Origin: Heracleum sosnowskyi | Lineage: Eukaryota > Streptophyta > Magnoliopsida > Apiales > Apiaceae | Length of the DNA stretch: 64,000 nt | Direction: 5' to 3' | NCBI GenBank assembly: GCA_030848705.1 | Contig: JAUIZM010000013.1 | Coordinates: 1,674,001-1,738,000, forward strand | Part shown: positions 11,494 through 22,847 of the stretch, piece by piece | How positions within the stretch are numbered: the stretch's first letter is position 1 | How the letters are laid out: each line of letters starts with the position of its first letter | Position numbers and translations under genes: made by a program | The notes under the pieces: model-generated | What the model saw: only the letters and a program-made list of their open reading frames with translations | Databases searched by the model: none | What the model was told of the DNA's origin: nothing

Positions 11494-11901
11494 CTAACCA
11501 AACAACATCCATAGGCTTACAATGACAACTAGTATCATGCTAAACCACTTCTTCAATGACTTCTTCTCGGCCTCCATCATCTTCAACTTGTCTTCAGTTT
11601 CTCTAACCCTGCGCAATAATCCCGGGATTATGTTACAACACCGAGGACAGCTTGGTGGATCAATCCAACGGAAGAAATTACAGCCACACCTTCCATATAC
11701 ACACCCGAGGAACCTACGCCCAGCATTGTTCTCAGTCCACGATGTCCGTTCAACAGCAACCATTCCACAAGAACAGAGCATTTTGATTTTCGAAAGGGGA
11801 AAGCAGGATTGATGGTTTGTTTTAGTATTAGGTTGAAAAGGGAGGGAAAGAAATGGAGGGATGTTGAAAAGGGAGGGAATGAACAGAGCAGGTGAGAACA
11901 A
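11494..11901 (-). CDS. GRF-type zinc finger protein with C-terminal membrane segment
   Basis: The frame is 135 residues from ATG 11901, or 95 from the internal Met41 (11781), which immediately precedes the domain and is the more likely start; residues 1-40 are Phe/Pro-rich and may be 5' UTR. From Met41 there is a GRF zinc finger: CSCG (Cys43, Cys45), TSWTENNAGRRFLGC (Asn59, Gly61, Arg62, Cys67) and CNFFRWIDPP (Cys74, Trp79). A charged helical stretch follows (residues 97-118), then a hydrophobic tail segment (119-134) that could be a membrane anchor. The upstream ATG lies 2 bases inside the right TIR and the gene runs inward, like mudrB in MuDR, so the TIR probably supplies the promoter. GRF fingers bind single-stranded nucleic acid in other proteins; the role here is unknown. 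Confidence 0.75.
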   Translation of the reverse strand: MFSPALFIPSLFNIPPFLSLPFQPNTKTNHQSCFPLSKIKMLCSCGMVAVERTSWTENNAGRRFLGCVYGRCGCNFFRWIDPPSCPRCCNIIPGLLRRVRETEDKLKMMEAEKKSLKKWFSMILVVIVSLWMLFG

Positions 11902-11902
11902 A

Positions 11903-12044
11903 CTAACGGGGTTAACCCCTTTTAACTCTTGTACACAAATTGTACAAACAACTAAACTTCAGGTACACAATGTGTGCAATTGATACATTAGGTACACAAA
12001 GTGCAGAATTTGTAAACATCCGGTACACGAAGTGCATTTAAGTC
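11903..12044 (-). repeat. MULE right terminal inverted repeat
   Basis: This is the inverted copy of 6407-6548, differing at about four positions (one near the outer end, three near the inner GTGTAC block). The GRF-finger gene begins at its inner edge. Confidence 0.95.
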
Positions 12045-12053
12045 ATATATATA

Positions 12054-13699
12054 TTGATGATTGATGATATATTGATGATGATTTTACAAGCCATTAAAGA
12101 GTTTAATAAAATAAGTAAAAAGGATACGTGGGTGTAAAAGGATGTGTGGTGGAGATCGGTTCTCTTATCTCATTTTAAGACGAGATCTCGTATGAGCGCT
12201 TGCCTTCAAACAAAACTCAACAGCATAGAGAATACAAAACACTTGCGCGCTAGAAAGAGGTCCATGAAAAAACCATCGCTTTGAAGCTTAAACCATCGAC
12301 ACTCCCCCGGAATCAAGGCCCCGCCAGAGGTAATTTGGACTCCCTTAAGTTCTGTCCTCTACTTTGATCTGCTTTCGTATTTAAATTCGTACTACTTTCT
12401 TATTCGTGGCTCTCCCCCCTGTGCATACAACCTGTTTGATTTTTTGCCCGAGTGAAAAAGGAATTTTAGTTCAGCTTAATTATATATTTGATTTTGTCCA
12501 CCGATGTTATGAACTATAGCACAGTATGTATGATTGGACGTGTGGGTTTGTTGAGTAATTGGTCTATAAAACTTTCTTTGTACAAAGAGGGTTGTTTCGA
12601 TAGATGTCTAATTATGTGAAATTCAAAAACCTAATGTGAAACAATAATTACATTCTACTTCATAAACCCGCTTTTATCTATATTAGCAAATTATAATTGT
12701 AAAACTTTTGAGCTATTAAGGCGGTGTGTAGTTTTCTCTCAATTAGGAGATGCCTTCGTATGTTTGAGGTTTCAAAGAAAAATAACAGAAAGTCTTGGCA
12801 CGTTGTGAGAATTTTTAGTGTTATATCCACATGTCCTTACCATGCCAGATTAATAAGTTGGTTTCTTGGTGATCTTCATTTGTATATTTTAAGGAAGAAT
12901 TCTTTGGCATTTGACCAAAGAATAGTAAACTACAGAATATTCTATATTTGGAGTATAATACTATTATAAGCAAATAAATAGTTTGGTCAATGGTGCAAGT
13001 ATTTAAGTTTAGCAACTACATAAGAGCTTAACTTTTTTACGAATAATTATTTAGAGGAGTTAATGGCATAATTGTGATTATGATAAGTTGCAAAAGTTAC
13101 TCGCATCATTATTTGACAAATTATTGAGATTTTTGTGTAGCTTAAGTCTTTAGACGAAACTTCTACAAAACTTGATAGCTGAGGGCTAAGGAAGTTGGGC
13201 CTTAAGACACGGACTAGAATCTCTTTGGAATCGGTACCCATATTTTTGGACAGTTTCCGCTACATTTTCGATGTCACTAAAATTTTTCTCAAAGAATTTG
13301 TCATAAATTTTCAGTTTAGATTTTTAAATTAATTGTAATTCTTACAAATATATGATGTTGGTCTTTTTAATTTGGGTTTTGTAAGAGTAAGGACATGGCA
13401 TTGAAAGCATCAGGTGCTTATTGGAACTGCACTGGAACCAGCACCCATATGTTTTGGTTTTCTTCCCCTAAATTTCATCGTTAGTGAGCTTTTCTTGAAG
13501 AATTTGTTATCTATATTTCATTTTATATATTTCAAGTGAATTATGGTTCTGTAATTGCTCCATGTATATATTTTCCTTACTTACATGTGATGTTGGTCTT
13601 TTCAATTTAAATATTGTTAAATTAAGGACATTGGGTTGAAAGTATCAGGTGTTTATTGCAACCGTACTCGTGTAGTGGTTCACTGACCCATGCTTAATG
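12054..13699. other. Intergenic DNA, no gene resolved
   Basis: No convincing coding exon. The stretch 12190-12330 is more GC-rich and ends in CCAGAG followed by GTAATTTGG, which would fit a 5' UTR exon and donor site, but I could not connect it to a downstream coding exon. Two similar blocks near 13370-13440 and 13590-13650 (GGACAT...TTGAAAG.ATCAGGTG) look like an old internal duplication. Confidence 0.5.
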
Positions 13700-14043
13700 A
13701 CATATAATTTTTAGCGAGTCAGACTCGGGATCGGATAAATTCCAGTGGTCGTATCGTCTTACAACAAGCTTGAATTCGATTGTGAGGAGTGGGAAGGTTT
13801 CTGTAAGGCCTAAGGGAATGCCAGCGAGATTGAAGGGAATTTCGAGTGGGGAGGCAACTCCTGCGTCAACTCTGTTCTCTGCAAGTGGATGCTGAGTTTA
13901 AGCAGTGGTGTTGCTAGAGGAAAATGAGCCTAAAGAGTAGGTTGCTTAAGTGGAACCTGGTGTTCATATTGTCCAGCGTTTCCAGTTTGATGATTTCTGC
14001 GGTATCAAAGCAATGCGTGACTCACTGCCTGATAGACATATTT
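13700..14043 (+). pseudogene. Decayed gene fragment, possibly BRX-domain-like
   Basis: One frame reads SDKFQWSYRLTTSLNSI then SGKVSVRPKGMPARLKGISS (about 13720-13880), composition that looks protein-like, and ends in TGA. About 40 bases later a frame reads EPKE-stop-VA-stop-VEPGV; changing TAG to TGG and TAA to CAA would give a motif like the EWVAQVEPGV motif of BREVIS RADIX-like/PRAF proteins. The text after that does not follow the family. I see no intact gene and the family assignment is weak. Confidence 0.3.
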
Positions 14044-15138
14044 TTTTCGTAGACTCGAATCCACGCTTTAGAGATATATATTTTTTGTTCGTAGATTCAA
14101 ATCGAGGTTAGTATATGATCATTTCATTCTTAATAAAATATAATAGTTTGTTTGTAGTCAATATTATATTTCCATTAAGCAGTGTTCCATGAGTTCACAC
14201 ACTGCCTGCCTACATATATGCTGACTATGTTTTATTGAAAAGAATCTTATTGATCACATGAACTATAGCATCTCTTTTACCCCTAAAAGTTAATTGCTGC
14301 TAACAATATGAACAACCAAGATTTAGTACATAACATAAGATATAAAATTATACGAAAATGGTTAAGCATATGGTTGTGTGTTGTCTATTTAATTTAAATA
14401 TCAATATAATGTATGTTTATCAATACTATTCTAGGAAGCTGGTTTTGTTACACAGCCGCAAACATCTTGAAACATTGTTTCTCGCTATGGCTTCAACTTC
14501 TTATAAAATCAGGAAGTAAAAATTTGAACATCTTGATTACTTGATTGAGTTACTCTGCTCTGCAGGAGCAGAAACACTAAAGGCAATTGTACTAAACTTT
14601 TATAAGAAAAATGGGTGTATTTGGTTAGTTCGGTAGTTGGTTACAGTAACACCTTCTAAAATAACAACCCTCTTTCCCAAAATGGACACCAAACAAAAAC
14701 TACACCACGCACGACTCTCAATAAAAACACATACACGGCTCTTGAAAGTTACAAGTTCCACCCGCGAGCATGGCAGGACCTCAAGCAGAAGGACGACTCT
14801 ATAATCTATACCCAGCACAATCTTCTTAGGTAAAATTGGAGTTTGGTACCATGTATAGTTTCGTGATTCGTGTATATATGTTAATTGATCATAGTCAAAG
14901 CTTCTGTTGGATTTTGGATTCATGGATAGTAACCTGTTGTTATGATTCTCGATATATTTGTTAATATTGTTAATTTGGTTAGTAAGTTTGTACATGAGTT
15001 TGGGATTTGTTTGGAATTTCTCAGTTAATTTTCATGTTCTTATCTGTATTATGGGTTTATTTTGGACACACTGATTAATCTTTGGTAATGATAATAGAAC
15101 CAGAGTGTGTAACCATTATTAATTGTGAAATTGTTAGG
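14044..15138. other. Intergenic DNA, no gene seen
   Basis: No coding signal that I trust. The minus-strand open frame at 14600-14995 has no recognisable domain and is probably chance. Confidence 0.5.
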
Positions 15139-16172
15139 CTTCTTAGATCGAGAAGATGTTTGCCAGTCCAAAAACGATGACGGTGATTGGTTGGCTTTGT
15201 TAACCTTGGACAAGGAGATTTTTGTTCAATTCAGTGGTAAGTGCTCTTTCTATCCAGGTTAAATTTATGACTGATTTTTCTTTGGTTTTTCATCCAAAAC
15301 TAACCTAAGTTTGTCTGTCTTTTGTTGAAAGAAAATAATCATAGTTTTTTAGAAAAATATCAAAGATTTAAAGGACTACATCATGCTTAAGCATGAGGAA
15401 GAACTAGAAGCATGAACTTAAGCTAAAATTTGATAAATTGTATTTCATAAATTCGCGGGACATTCTTTTTTTTCACCTCAATGCTCGGAGTATACTATAT
15501 TTTCTTTTACATGAGCTTTGCAATGATTGTGGATATTAAATGATAAAAATGTGTATCAATGCCCTTAAGCTGTCTCAGATTAAAAACCATAGTCCTTTTA
15601 CCTTTCACATATATTCCGTTTGACATTTGATTATAATCGTAAAAATTTTGGGAGTGGGATTATATTTCATGTGACCAAGTACCGAATTAAGTGCAAAAGT
15701 CTTAATGGAAGAAATTTGGTTCTATTAACAATCGGAAAGAATTTCAGGAACTATATTAAAAATTTTAATTCCCTAAAACAGACTCCTACTGAAATTTTAT
15801 GCCTTCAGAACTTGAAATCTAAATTCGCTACTATTTAATTTATCAAATTATCAACATGGATTAATCATGTGAAATGATTCCTGTTATATGTTGGGCAATG
15901 GGATCAACTATAGGACGCAGGCAACCCACATCCTTTCTGAAAGTCCAAACTCCCTACTTAAATATTCCTACACTAGTGAGTCAGTGACTTATGCAACCTT
16001 TCCTAAGTTATCCAAGAAAAGCTAAATAGACAACAAAAACATTACAATATTTGAGGATATAGAATGAAAGTTATTACTCCTTCAACTTTTTGTTAGGTTT
16101 GAAACTTTGTTAGTTTTGAAATGTGTTACTGCTCTGAAAATTATCTGTGTGTTGGTACTCGTCAAGAGGGAT
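15139..16172 (+). repeat. Third copy of a kinase-locus upstream segment
   Basis: This stretch is nearly identical to 26970-28031 and to the matching part of unit 2 (about 53130-54190). It differs by small indels, including loss of a ~24-bp GA-rich piece after CCAGTCCAAAAAC. It includes a possible short exon with donor GTAAGTGC (about 15165-15239; frame DDGDWLALLTLDKEIF). At the right end the match breaks inside GGGATTAATAT. No kinase domain follows, so this is an orphan upstream segment. Confidence 0.85.
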
Positions 16173-18916
16173 TAATATAGATTCTTTTGTGCTGATTTTG
16201 GTTAAGCAAGTGTTAGATTTTGCTTGGAGACTAGGGTTGGCTGGAGAAAGAAGGAGAATGGGGGTCATAATTGAGATCAACAGGAGTAAAATAAAAAATA
16301 TCAACTGCTAAGCCTATCATCTAATATCTTTCTCTACTGTTACTTTATATTGGATCTAAACTAGCCTACAAGCTCTAGAATTTTTTTCAAAAATCTAACA
16401 TTGTCACTTTTTTTTAATCTCAAATCTTATTTTTGTTATGTAATTTAGCAAAGTATAATCAGCCCCCTATAAGATATCATGTAGAGAGTATAATGTATAA
16501 TGTATTTGATGTCTTAGTTTGGCATGTAAACTCACAACATTACCTTTTGTGTTTGCTGCCCTCTCAAATTAAATGGTGTTCAGATTATGGTACAGTTTCC
16601 CCTTTATAAGTAACTAGATTGCATATAAATATTGGTATATGATGAAATGATATACAAGCGCAATTGTGTATATGTACATATATTTAAGTTTTTACAACCT
16701 GTGCCCCTCGCCATAATGCCTAGCGCCTAGGAATCTAGGATGTAGGAGGACTTGTGCCTCGGTAGCCCTCTCACCTTTAATAACACTGCCCCTACTTTTA
16801 TGGAACGTCCATGCCTTGTGCATTGTCCTTACAATTTTGGTTAGCTACTACAAAAGTGATCCAGAATATTTAAAGATTGATATCCAGCTGACCATCAGCT
16901 TTTATTCGATTCTTATTGATTCTGATTTTCACAGCAACAGTCCTGGAATCAATTAAGGAACAGGTTAATTCAGTAAAACTGTATTCGAAACCATTCTTAC
17001 AAATCTATAACATAATCATGCTGAGAGCATAACAACCTTGATCTTTGATGTTATGATGACTGTATATAAAAATTATATGCAGTTCAAAAAGTGTCGTCTT
17101 TCTACTTTCAACACTAAACACTATGTGTTATTTGAAAGGTCTTGGTAGGCTTTTAGTCTCTTACATTACATGCACTTGACAGGTCTTGGAACCATTTCTG
17201 CAGACCATCCATCCAAATTTCCAGTTCTTTTACAAGTGCAGCTGCGGAATTACTTCTAAATGTAAAAGTAATAATCATAAAGAGTAACATAAATATATAG
17301 TCTTGGCATATGCATTAGATTTCTCCAGGGAAAATTGAATAGCTAATATCATTAACTAAGAAGTAGCAGTATAAATTTGTCACTCCTAGATTGGTCAAGT
17401 GATTTTAGTGTATTATTGCCTTTTCCGCTTTATGGTTATGTACAGTATCATTATGTTAAGCATGCTTTCCCTTTTGCGAATCATGTATATATGTTGTTAC
17501 TTGCCTAATATATGACAGAATATTGTCATTCATAAATCTGTTGGAGGATTATTAACCATAAAGTAAGACGGTGTTCCTTTCAATTTTATACTTGGCTACA
17601 TGTTGGCTCTTTTGTGCAGTTGTTTTAGGCAAGTTCAATCTTCTCAGCTCTCAGGTAAGCATTTCTCTTCCAAAATCATGGTTAAGTTTTTTCTTTTGAC
17701 TGCCATGTTGTTTCTCTGTTTCTTGTTTTGTTGAAATTGGTTCTAGGTTTGCCTTTTCTTCACTTAGAATTGTTTGCCTGGTGTGTAAGTGTGTTCTATC
17801 CTGGTCTCTCCCATATAAAAGTGTATAGATAGATTTTTATAAAAGAGTAGTATATACAGTGTGTAAATTTACTTAGGATAAAACAATAATAATAGCTTTG
17901 CACTGCTTAAAATAATAATAAACATGAGTAAAAAACTTGAAGTAGGGATGACGACAGTCGTTATGGTTTGGGTTTGCCAAAAATCAAACCCGAACCTGTG
18001 CCAATGCCGAAACAAACCCAAATGACCGGGTTTCCAATAGGTCAGATATATCCGAAACCCAAAAACTACAACATCAGAAGAACTTGAGCCAATAAACATG
18101 AAGGTCGAAGAATTTGATTAATTAGAAGAGATGATAGCTAATACTCCCATGTTGTATTAAGATCGGATTTATAAAAATAGAAATCATGGACATGTAACAA
18201 CGAATACCTAGATCCAGAACTGGCCTATCTTGAAAGCAACAGAAAAGCATACAATCTTCAACACATATCTAACAAAATCGATTAACTATATAATATATAC
18301 AGAAGAAAACAAAGAGACTCTCAATAATACTGGTTTAAGTTGGCCATGTCCAATGCTAGGGAATATGGATAGGACTGGTTTGTTATCTTACAAGCCATTG
18401 AATTAGTGAAATGTTTGAACTTTTAATAAATTATTTTAATTTACAACTAATCTACTTTTTATGTTTAGAAAGGAGATGTATATTAGTAGTATACACACAC
18501 TATCACACGTGTACACAGGCACACAAACATAAATAATGACACAATCGTAAATATGACGCATCGTAAATAGGTGTATCAGTCTGTATTCTGTTTTGAATCA
18601 GGTTTAGGTTTTGGCACGGTGTACATAAAAAACCAAACATGGACCTTGATCATTTAGGTATATAGATAAATAACCATATTTGTAAACTCAAAACCCAGTC
18701 GAGATGAAATGCAAACAAGGTGACTGATTGCCAAAATTTCTTCGTTTCCTTCAAAGTGTTATCTCATTAATAGTTGTTCACTTCGTACCTGTTGTTTTAG
18801 TCACGTCGTTCTTTCTCTTTCTCCAATTTCATGTCTCACACATGATCATCTCGTTTTTGTTATTCCCCCCATTTACATATGAGTCTAAATTGGGAGTTCG
18901 TATGTGGAGCTGGTTG
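16173..18916. other. Intergenic DNA, no gene seen
   Basis: No coding signal. At 18012-18034 a 20-odd base block (around AAATGACCGGGTTTCC) is the reverse complement of 21233-21255, just outside the palindrome arm. The left arm may therefore once have continued here and been split by the roughly 880 bases at 18035-18916; I see no clean TIR or target duplication for that insert. Confidence 0.5.
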
Positions 18917-20060
18917 TGATGGGTGACTGTAATTTTGTTTAGGTCAGGGTCTGAATGACGCGTCAATCAGAATCCCGCATGTAGAGGGAAATACAATCCA
19001 CTTATATCGTACCGCTCATAACGGAAGTGGGTTAGTGTCAAGTTAGAAAGCAAAATCTAAAATAACTTTAGGATATGTGACGACATTAGTCACCTTCTGG
19101 TACACTTGTACAATATTAAATAAGCATCCAAGACTCCAGAAGCTACATATTGAGCATGTTTGGGAACTCTAATAAGCACCTTAAGATTATCCAAACGAGC
19201 CCATTATATTTATAAGAAGTATCCAAAATGCTACAATTGATAATCCATACAATATATTTATCAAATATGCGCGAAGTCATTAACTAGACTTAATTTTTAA
19301 GAAATGCCTACAATTCATACCAAGTAAATGCTGAACATAAGATTTTATAAACCAGTCAACCATTCTTAATAATGAAGAACTAGTGGACATATTATGAAAA
19401 TTACCATGCATATGATCTTGACTTATTCATCCCGTCCTCCTCGTCCCCATAGTACTCCTCATTCTCATAGTAGTCTGTATCTTGGTTGTGCTCGAAATTT
19501 CCGAGATCCCCTTGTTCATCCACATTCTCAATAGCCTACAATTGCAATAACTATACATTTGTAGATGTTGGCAACAAATGAAACCAACCAACGAAGTTCC
19601 TTATAATGTTTAATTTAGCTTGGAAATTTGTCTATTATGTTGCATTGGAATGTGAAATTTTGCATAGTCAGAACACATACATCATGACATGACCTTGGAT
19701 TATAACAACTATGCCTTGGAATTCCACGGAGGCTGAAATACTCAAGGGAGTGCATAATATAAATGAAAGATATAAACGGACCCAAGTCGTTGATTCTTGA
19801 CACGGAGTATTAACCTCATACCATGTGAAAAAATACTATCTTATGTAGATAATTAGATATAATATAAAAATACATACTATAAGGAGGAAAGATAGATTGA
19901 ATCAGAAGAAATCTGTACTAACAAGATCAGTAGTGATGGATTTGCCTGTCCTTAACATTTTTCTCTGCTGCTCCTCCAGCTGTTGCCTTAATTTTTCCTC
20001 CTCCTTCTTTGTTTTTCGATGAACATGATACACAGCATTCTCCTAAAACAAGTGACATAC
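18917..20060 (-). repeat. Left arm of a 1.14-kb palindrome
   Basis: This arm is the reverse complement of 20090-21230, with scattered substitutions and small indels over its whole length. Matched landmarks are GGGTGACTGTAATTTTGTTT (left) versus AAACAAAATTATAGTCACCC (right) at the outer ends, and CTCCTAAAACAAGTGACATAC versus its complement at the 29-bp centre. It carries the better preserved copy of the coiled-coil gene end on the minus strand. Confidence 0.9.
19401..20043 (-). pseudogene. 3' end of an unidentified coiled-coil gene (left-arm copy)
   Basis: On the minus strand, exon 20043-19923 reads ENAVYHVHRKTKKEEEKLRQ then QLEEQQRKMLRTG, a Lys/Glu/Gln-rich coiled-coil, with a donor at GTTAGT. 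A second exon 19535-19401, after acceptor TTGTAG, reads AIENVDEQGDLGNFEHNQDT then an acidic Tyr-rich tail ending SRSYAW and a stop. The junction keeps the frame. No upstream exons are present because the palindrome centre begins right there, so this is a partial gene even though the visible exons are intact. I do not recognise the family. Confidence 0.5.
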
Positions 20061-20089
20061 AAAGGAGAATGTTGTTTGTGCATAGATGT

Positions 20090-21230
20090 GTATGTCACTT
20101 GTTTTAGGAGAATGTTGTGTATCATGTTCATCGAAAAACAAAGGAGGTGGAAAAATTAAGGCAGCAGCTGGAGGAGCAGCAGAGAAAAATGTTAAGGACA
20201 TGCAAATCCATCACTAGTGATCTTGTTAGTACAGATTTCTTCTGATTCAATCCATCTTTCCTCCTTATAGTATGTATTTCTATATTATATCTAATTATCT
20301 ACATAAGATAGTATACTTATCACATGGTATGAGATTAATATTCCGTGTCAAGAATCAACAGGACCTGGGTCCGTTTATATCTTTCATTTATACTATACAC
20401 TCTCTTGAGTATTTCAGCCTCCGTGGAATTCCAAGGCATAGTTGTTATAATACAAGGTCATGTCATGATGTATGTGTTCTGACTATGCAAAATTTCACAT
20501 TACAATGCCACATAATAGACAAATTTTCAAGCTAACTTAAACATTATAAGGAACTTCGTTGGTTGGTTTCATTTGTTGCCAACATCTACAAATGTATAAT
20601 TATTGCAATTGTAGGCTATTGAGAATGTGGATGACTAAGGGGATCTTGGAAATTTCGAGCACAACCAAGATGCAGAGTACTATGAGAATGAGGAGTACTA
20701 TGGGGACGAGGATGATGAGATGAATAAGTCAAGATCATATGCATGGTGATTTTCATAATATGTCCACTAGTTCTTCATTATTTTGAATGGTTGACTGGTT
20801 TATAAAATCTTATCTTCGGCATTTACTTGGTATGGATTGTAGGCATTTCTTAAAAATTAAGTCTAGTTAATGACTTCGCGCATATTTGATAAATATATTA
20901 TATGGATTATCAATTGTAGCATTTTGGATACTTCTTATAAATATAATGGGCTCGTTTGGATAATCTTAAGGTGCTTATTAGAGTTCCCAAACATGCTCAA
21001 TATGTAGCTTCTGGAGTCTTGGATGCTTATTTAATATTGTACAGGTGTATCAGAAGATGACTAATGTCGTCACATATACTAAAGTTAATTTAGATTTTGC
21101 TTTCTGACTTGACACTAATCCACTTCCGTTATGAGCGGTACGATATAGGTGGATTGTATTTCCATCTACATCTGGGATTCTGATTCACCTGTCATTCGGA
21201 CCCTGACCTAAACAAAATTATAGTCACCCA
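20090..21230 (+). repeat. Right arm of the palindrome
   Basis: This is the inverted copy of 18917-20060 across a 29-bp spacer (20061-20089). The unit-1 duplication starts inside this arm at about 20815, so the last ~415 bases of the arm also occur at about 38755-39171 in unit 2. Confidence 0.9.
20111..20750 (+). pseudogene. 3' end of the same coiled-coil gene (right-arm copy, disrupted)
   Basis: The first exon is recognisable (VEKLRQQLEEQQRKML). In the second exon (from about 20615, after acceptor GTAG) codons GAA CAA of the left copy read GAC TAA here, with the stop at 20636-20638, so the acidic Tyr-rich tail (EYYENEEYYGDED) is cut off. This copy is more decayed than the left arm. Confidence 0.5.
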
Positions 21231-21265
21231 TTGGAAACCCGGTCATTTGGGTAATTTCTGCCAAA

Positions 21266-22180
21266 GTGGAAATCAAAGTCGAGCAAATGGAAGACGTAAA
21301 TACGAAAATTCAGTTGAGCGAGGATTATGTGATCGTATCAGATTCTTTGCATTGCATGGAACATGTTAAAGGAGATGTTTTTGATGAGAAATCTCATGTG
21401 GAGGAAATTTCGCTTATTCAAGAAAAGCAAGTGGTTGAGGGTCTTGAAATTGCAATGGAAATTGAGCAACATATTGGAAAATCTGCTATAAAAGATCCAA
21501 TTGAGGAGGGAGGTTGAACAAGTAATGGAAGATCCAATTGAGGAGGTTAAACAAGTTGAGCAGACAAAGGTTGCTAATGAAGAGCAAGTACAAGAAACCA
21601 AGCCACAACCTGACTGCTTTCAAATTGTTGAGGATCATAAAATAGTTGATAATATTATTGAGGTTGAGCATATCGACTTCATCATCCCGGAGTACTTGCC
21701 TAAGCTTCCTTCGCTTGCTCATCAGTTTTCAAAGTTCTTTGCACCTCAACCGTGTTTTAAGAAAAACATGTAGACAATCTTGGTTGCATCTCATCCTTGT
21801 GTGGTTCTTGACTTTTACAAAACTCGTGGTCGAGTTTTCTCCAACAAGGGGAGAATGATGAAGAACGGAAGTAAAGAGTTAATATATATGTTTTTAATTA
21901 GTTTATGTTTGTTTAGTGTAGAGATAAATAATGTATTTCTCTAATATGTTTTATTGTGGGGTTAGGAGTTTATTATCTAAGTAGTAATTATAATAAAGCC
22001 CAATTGTTTACGGGCCTTAGTCCATTAGATATTATTAGGGCTTTTATACCTATATAAGTCATGTAACCGCCTCACATATTACTTACGTTTGGATTATACA
22101 CTTTTCTTGAGAATAATATTATTAATTATTCTTGGGATTCGTATAATTCTCTGCGTTTATTGCTTTTTAAATTATGTCCT
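21266..22180 (+). mobile_element. Decayed LTR-retrotransposon 3' end (unit 1)
   Basis: A Glu/Val/Gln-rich coding stretch (21266-21517, then 21501-21773 in another frame) ends in PEYLPKLPSLAHQFSKFF and a short tail. A run ending GAGAATGATG at 21850-21860 resembles a degenerate polypurine tract. Beyond it lies LTR-like DNA with a TATA motif (CCTATATAAG, about 22051) about 75-130 bases before a region ending in ATTATTCTTGGG. Two overlapping frames imply at least one frameshift. I could not find the matching 5' LTR, so the element is partial and its superfamily is uncertain. Confidence 0.4.
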
Positions 22181-22489
22181 ACATCAAGTTTTATGTTTGA
22201 CTTGGTTGTTCTTTCATGGATTTACTTATTCCAAATTAATCTTTTTTGTTGAAACTGTCTCAATTCTTATCGTTGAATGTAAAAGAAAGAAAGTCAAATC
22301 TTTTAGAAGAAGATCAAAGCTTTTAAGAAAAAATCAATTAAAGCAAAAGAAAACACTTTAAGTACACATTAGAAACATGAGTTTAAGCTAAAAGCTAGTA
22401 GATAAGTGCTCAATTAGATCGCAAGTACTCTTCCTAGTCGCAAATCAAGGTTAATTTTCTGTTTTTGTGTTGATTATGATATGCCTATC

Positions 22490-22847
22490 TGATGAGGAGC
22501 AAGGCAGAAAAAAAATTACTAGGAAACTGAAATGACAATCAAAGGGGATGGAGAACAATAAGCAAAACTTTATGTTATATTTTATAAATCTGTTTCACCA
22601 ATCTGCCCTCAAAGCATTCAGGTTCTTCTATTTATAGGGCTGGATATGGTAAATGATAAGTTACATATTAATTCTAGGGACATGAATAGATATAGGCATA
22701 ATTAATAGATGTATAAAACTGCCAGCAAGCCAAAAGTCATTCATTTAATCTGATTTTCAGATGTCTTCTTAAGAAAATTCTGGAAGTTGGTTTTTAGATC
22801 AGAACATTCTAGAATAAACTAGAATGCTAATGTTCTGCACTTCATCA
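22490..22847 (-). repeat. Element X LTR (left), unit 1
   Basis: The 358-bp LTR starts TGATGAGG and ends CTTCATCA. The purine-rich tract that primes plus-strand synthesis (minus strand CAAGGGGAGGA) lies just inside at 22848-22858. Confidence 0.85.

Larger units (their letters stand above)
6407..12044 (+). mobile_element. Mutator-like transposon (MULE) with TIRs and 9-bp TSD, 5638 bp
   Basis: Inverted repeats of about 142 bp bound the element (6407-6548 and 11903-12044), starting GACTTAAATGCACTT. I count about four mismatches between the arms. The flanking 9 bases are ATATATATA on both sides (6398-6406 and 12045-12053), the 9-bp duplication expected of Mutator elements, though a low-complexity site could match by chance. 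It contains a mudrA-like transposase and an RNase H-like gene on the plus strand and a convergent GRF-zinc-finger gene starting at the right TIR. This resembles maize MuDR, where mudrA and mudrB run inward from opposite TIRs, but neither accessory gene looks like mudrB. Confidence 0.95.

Noticed and set aside
14600..14995. 131-codon minus-strand open frame
   Set aside because: No recognisable domain, no clear exon borders, no copy elsewhere in the window; likely chance.
18035..18916. Transposon insertion in the left palindrome arm
   Set aside because: The ~880-bp interruption is suggestive, but I found no inverted ends or target duplication, so I did not call an element.
19615..20535. Two similar short frames (19615-19803 minus, 20272-20535 plus) sharing IPRHSCYN
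   Set aside because: They are the same intron sequence on the two palindrome arms, between the coiled-coil exons; no evidence of coding.
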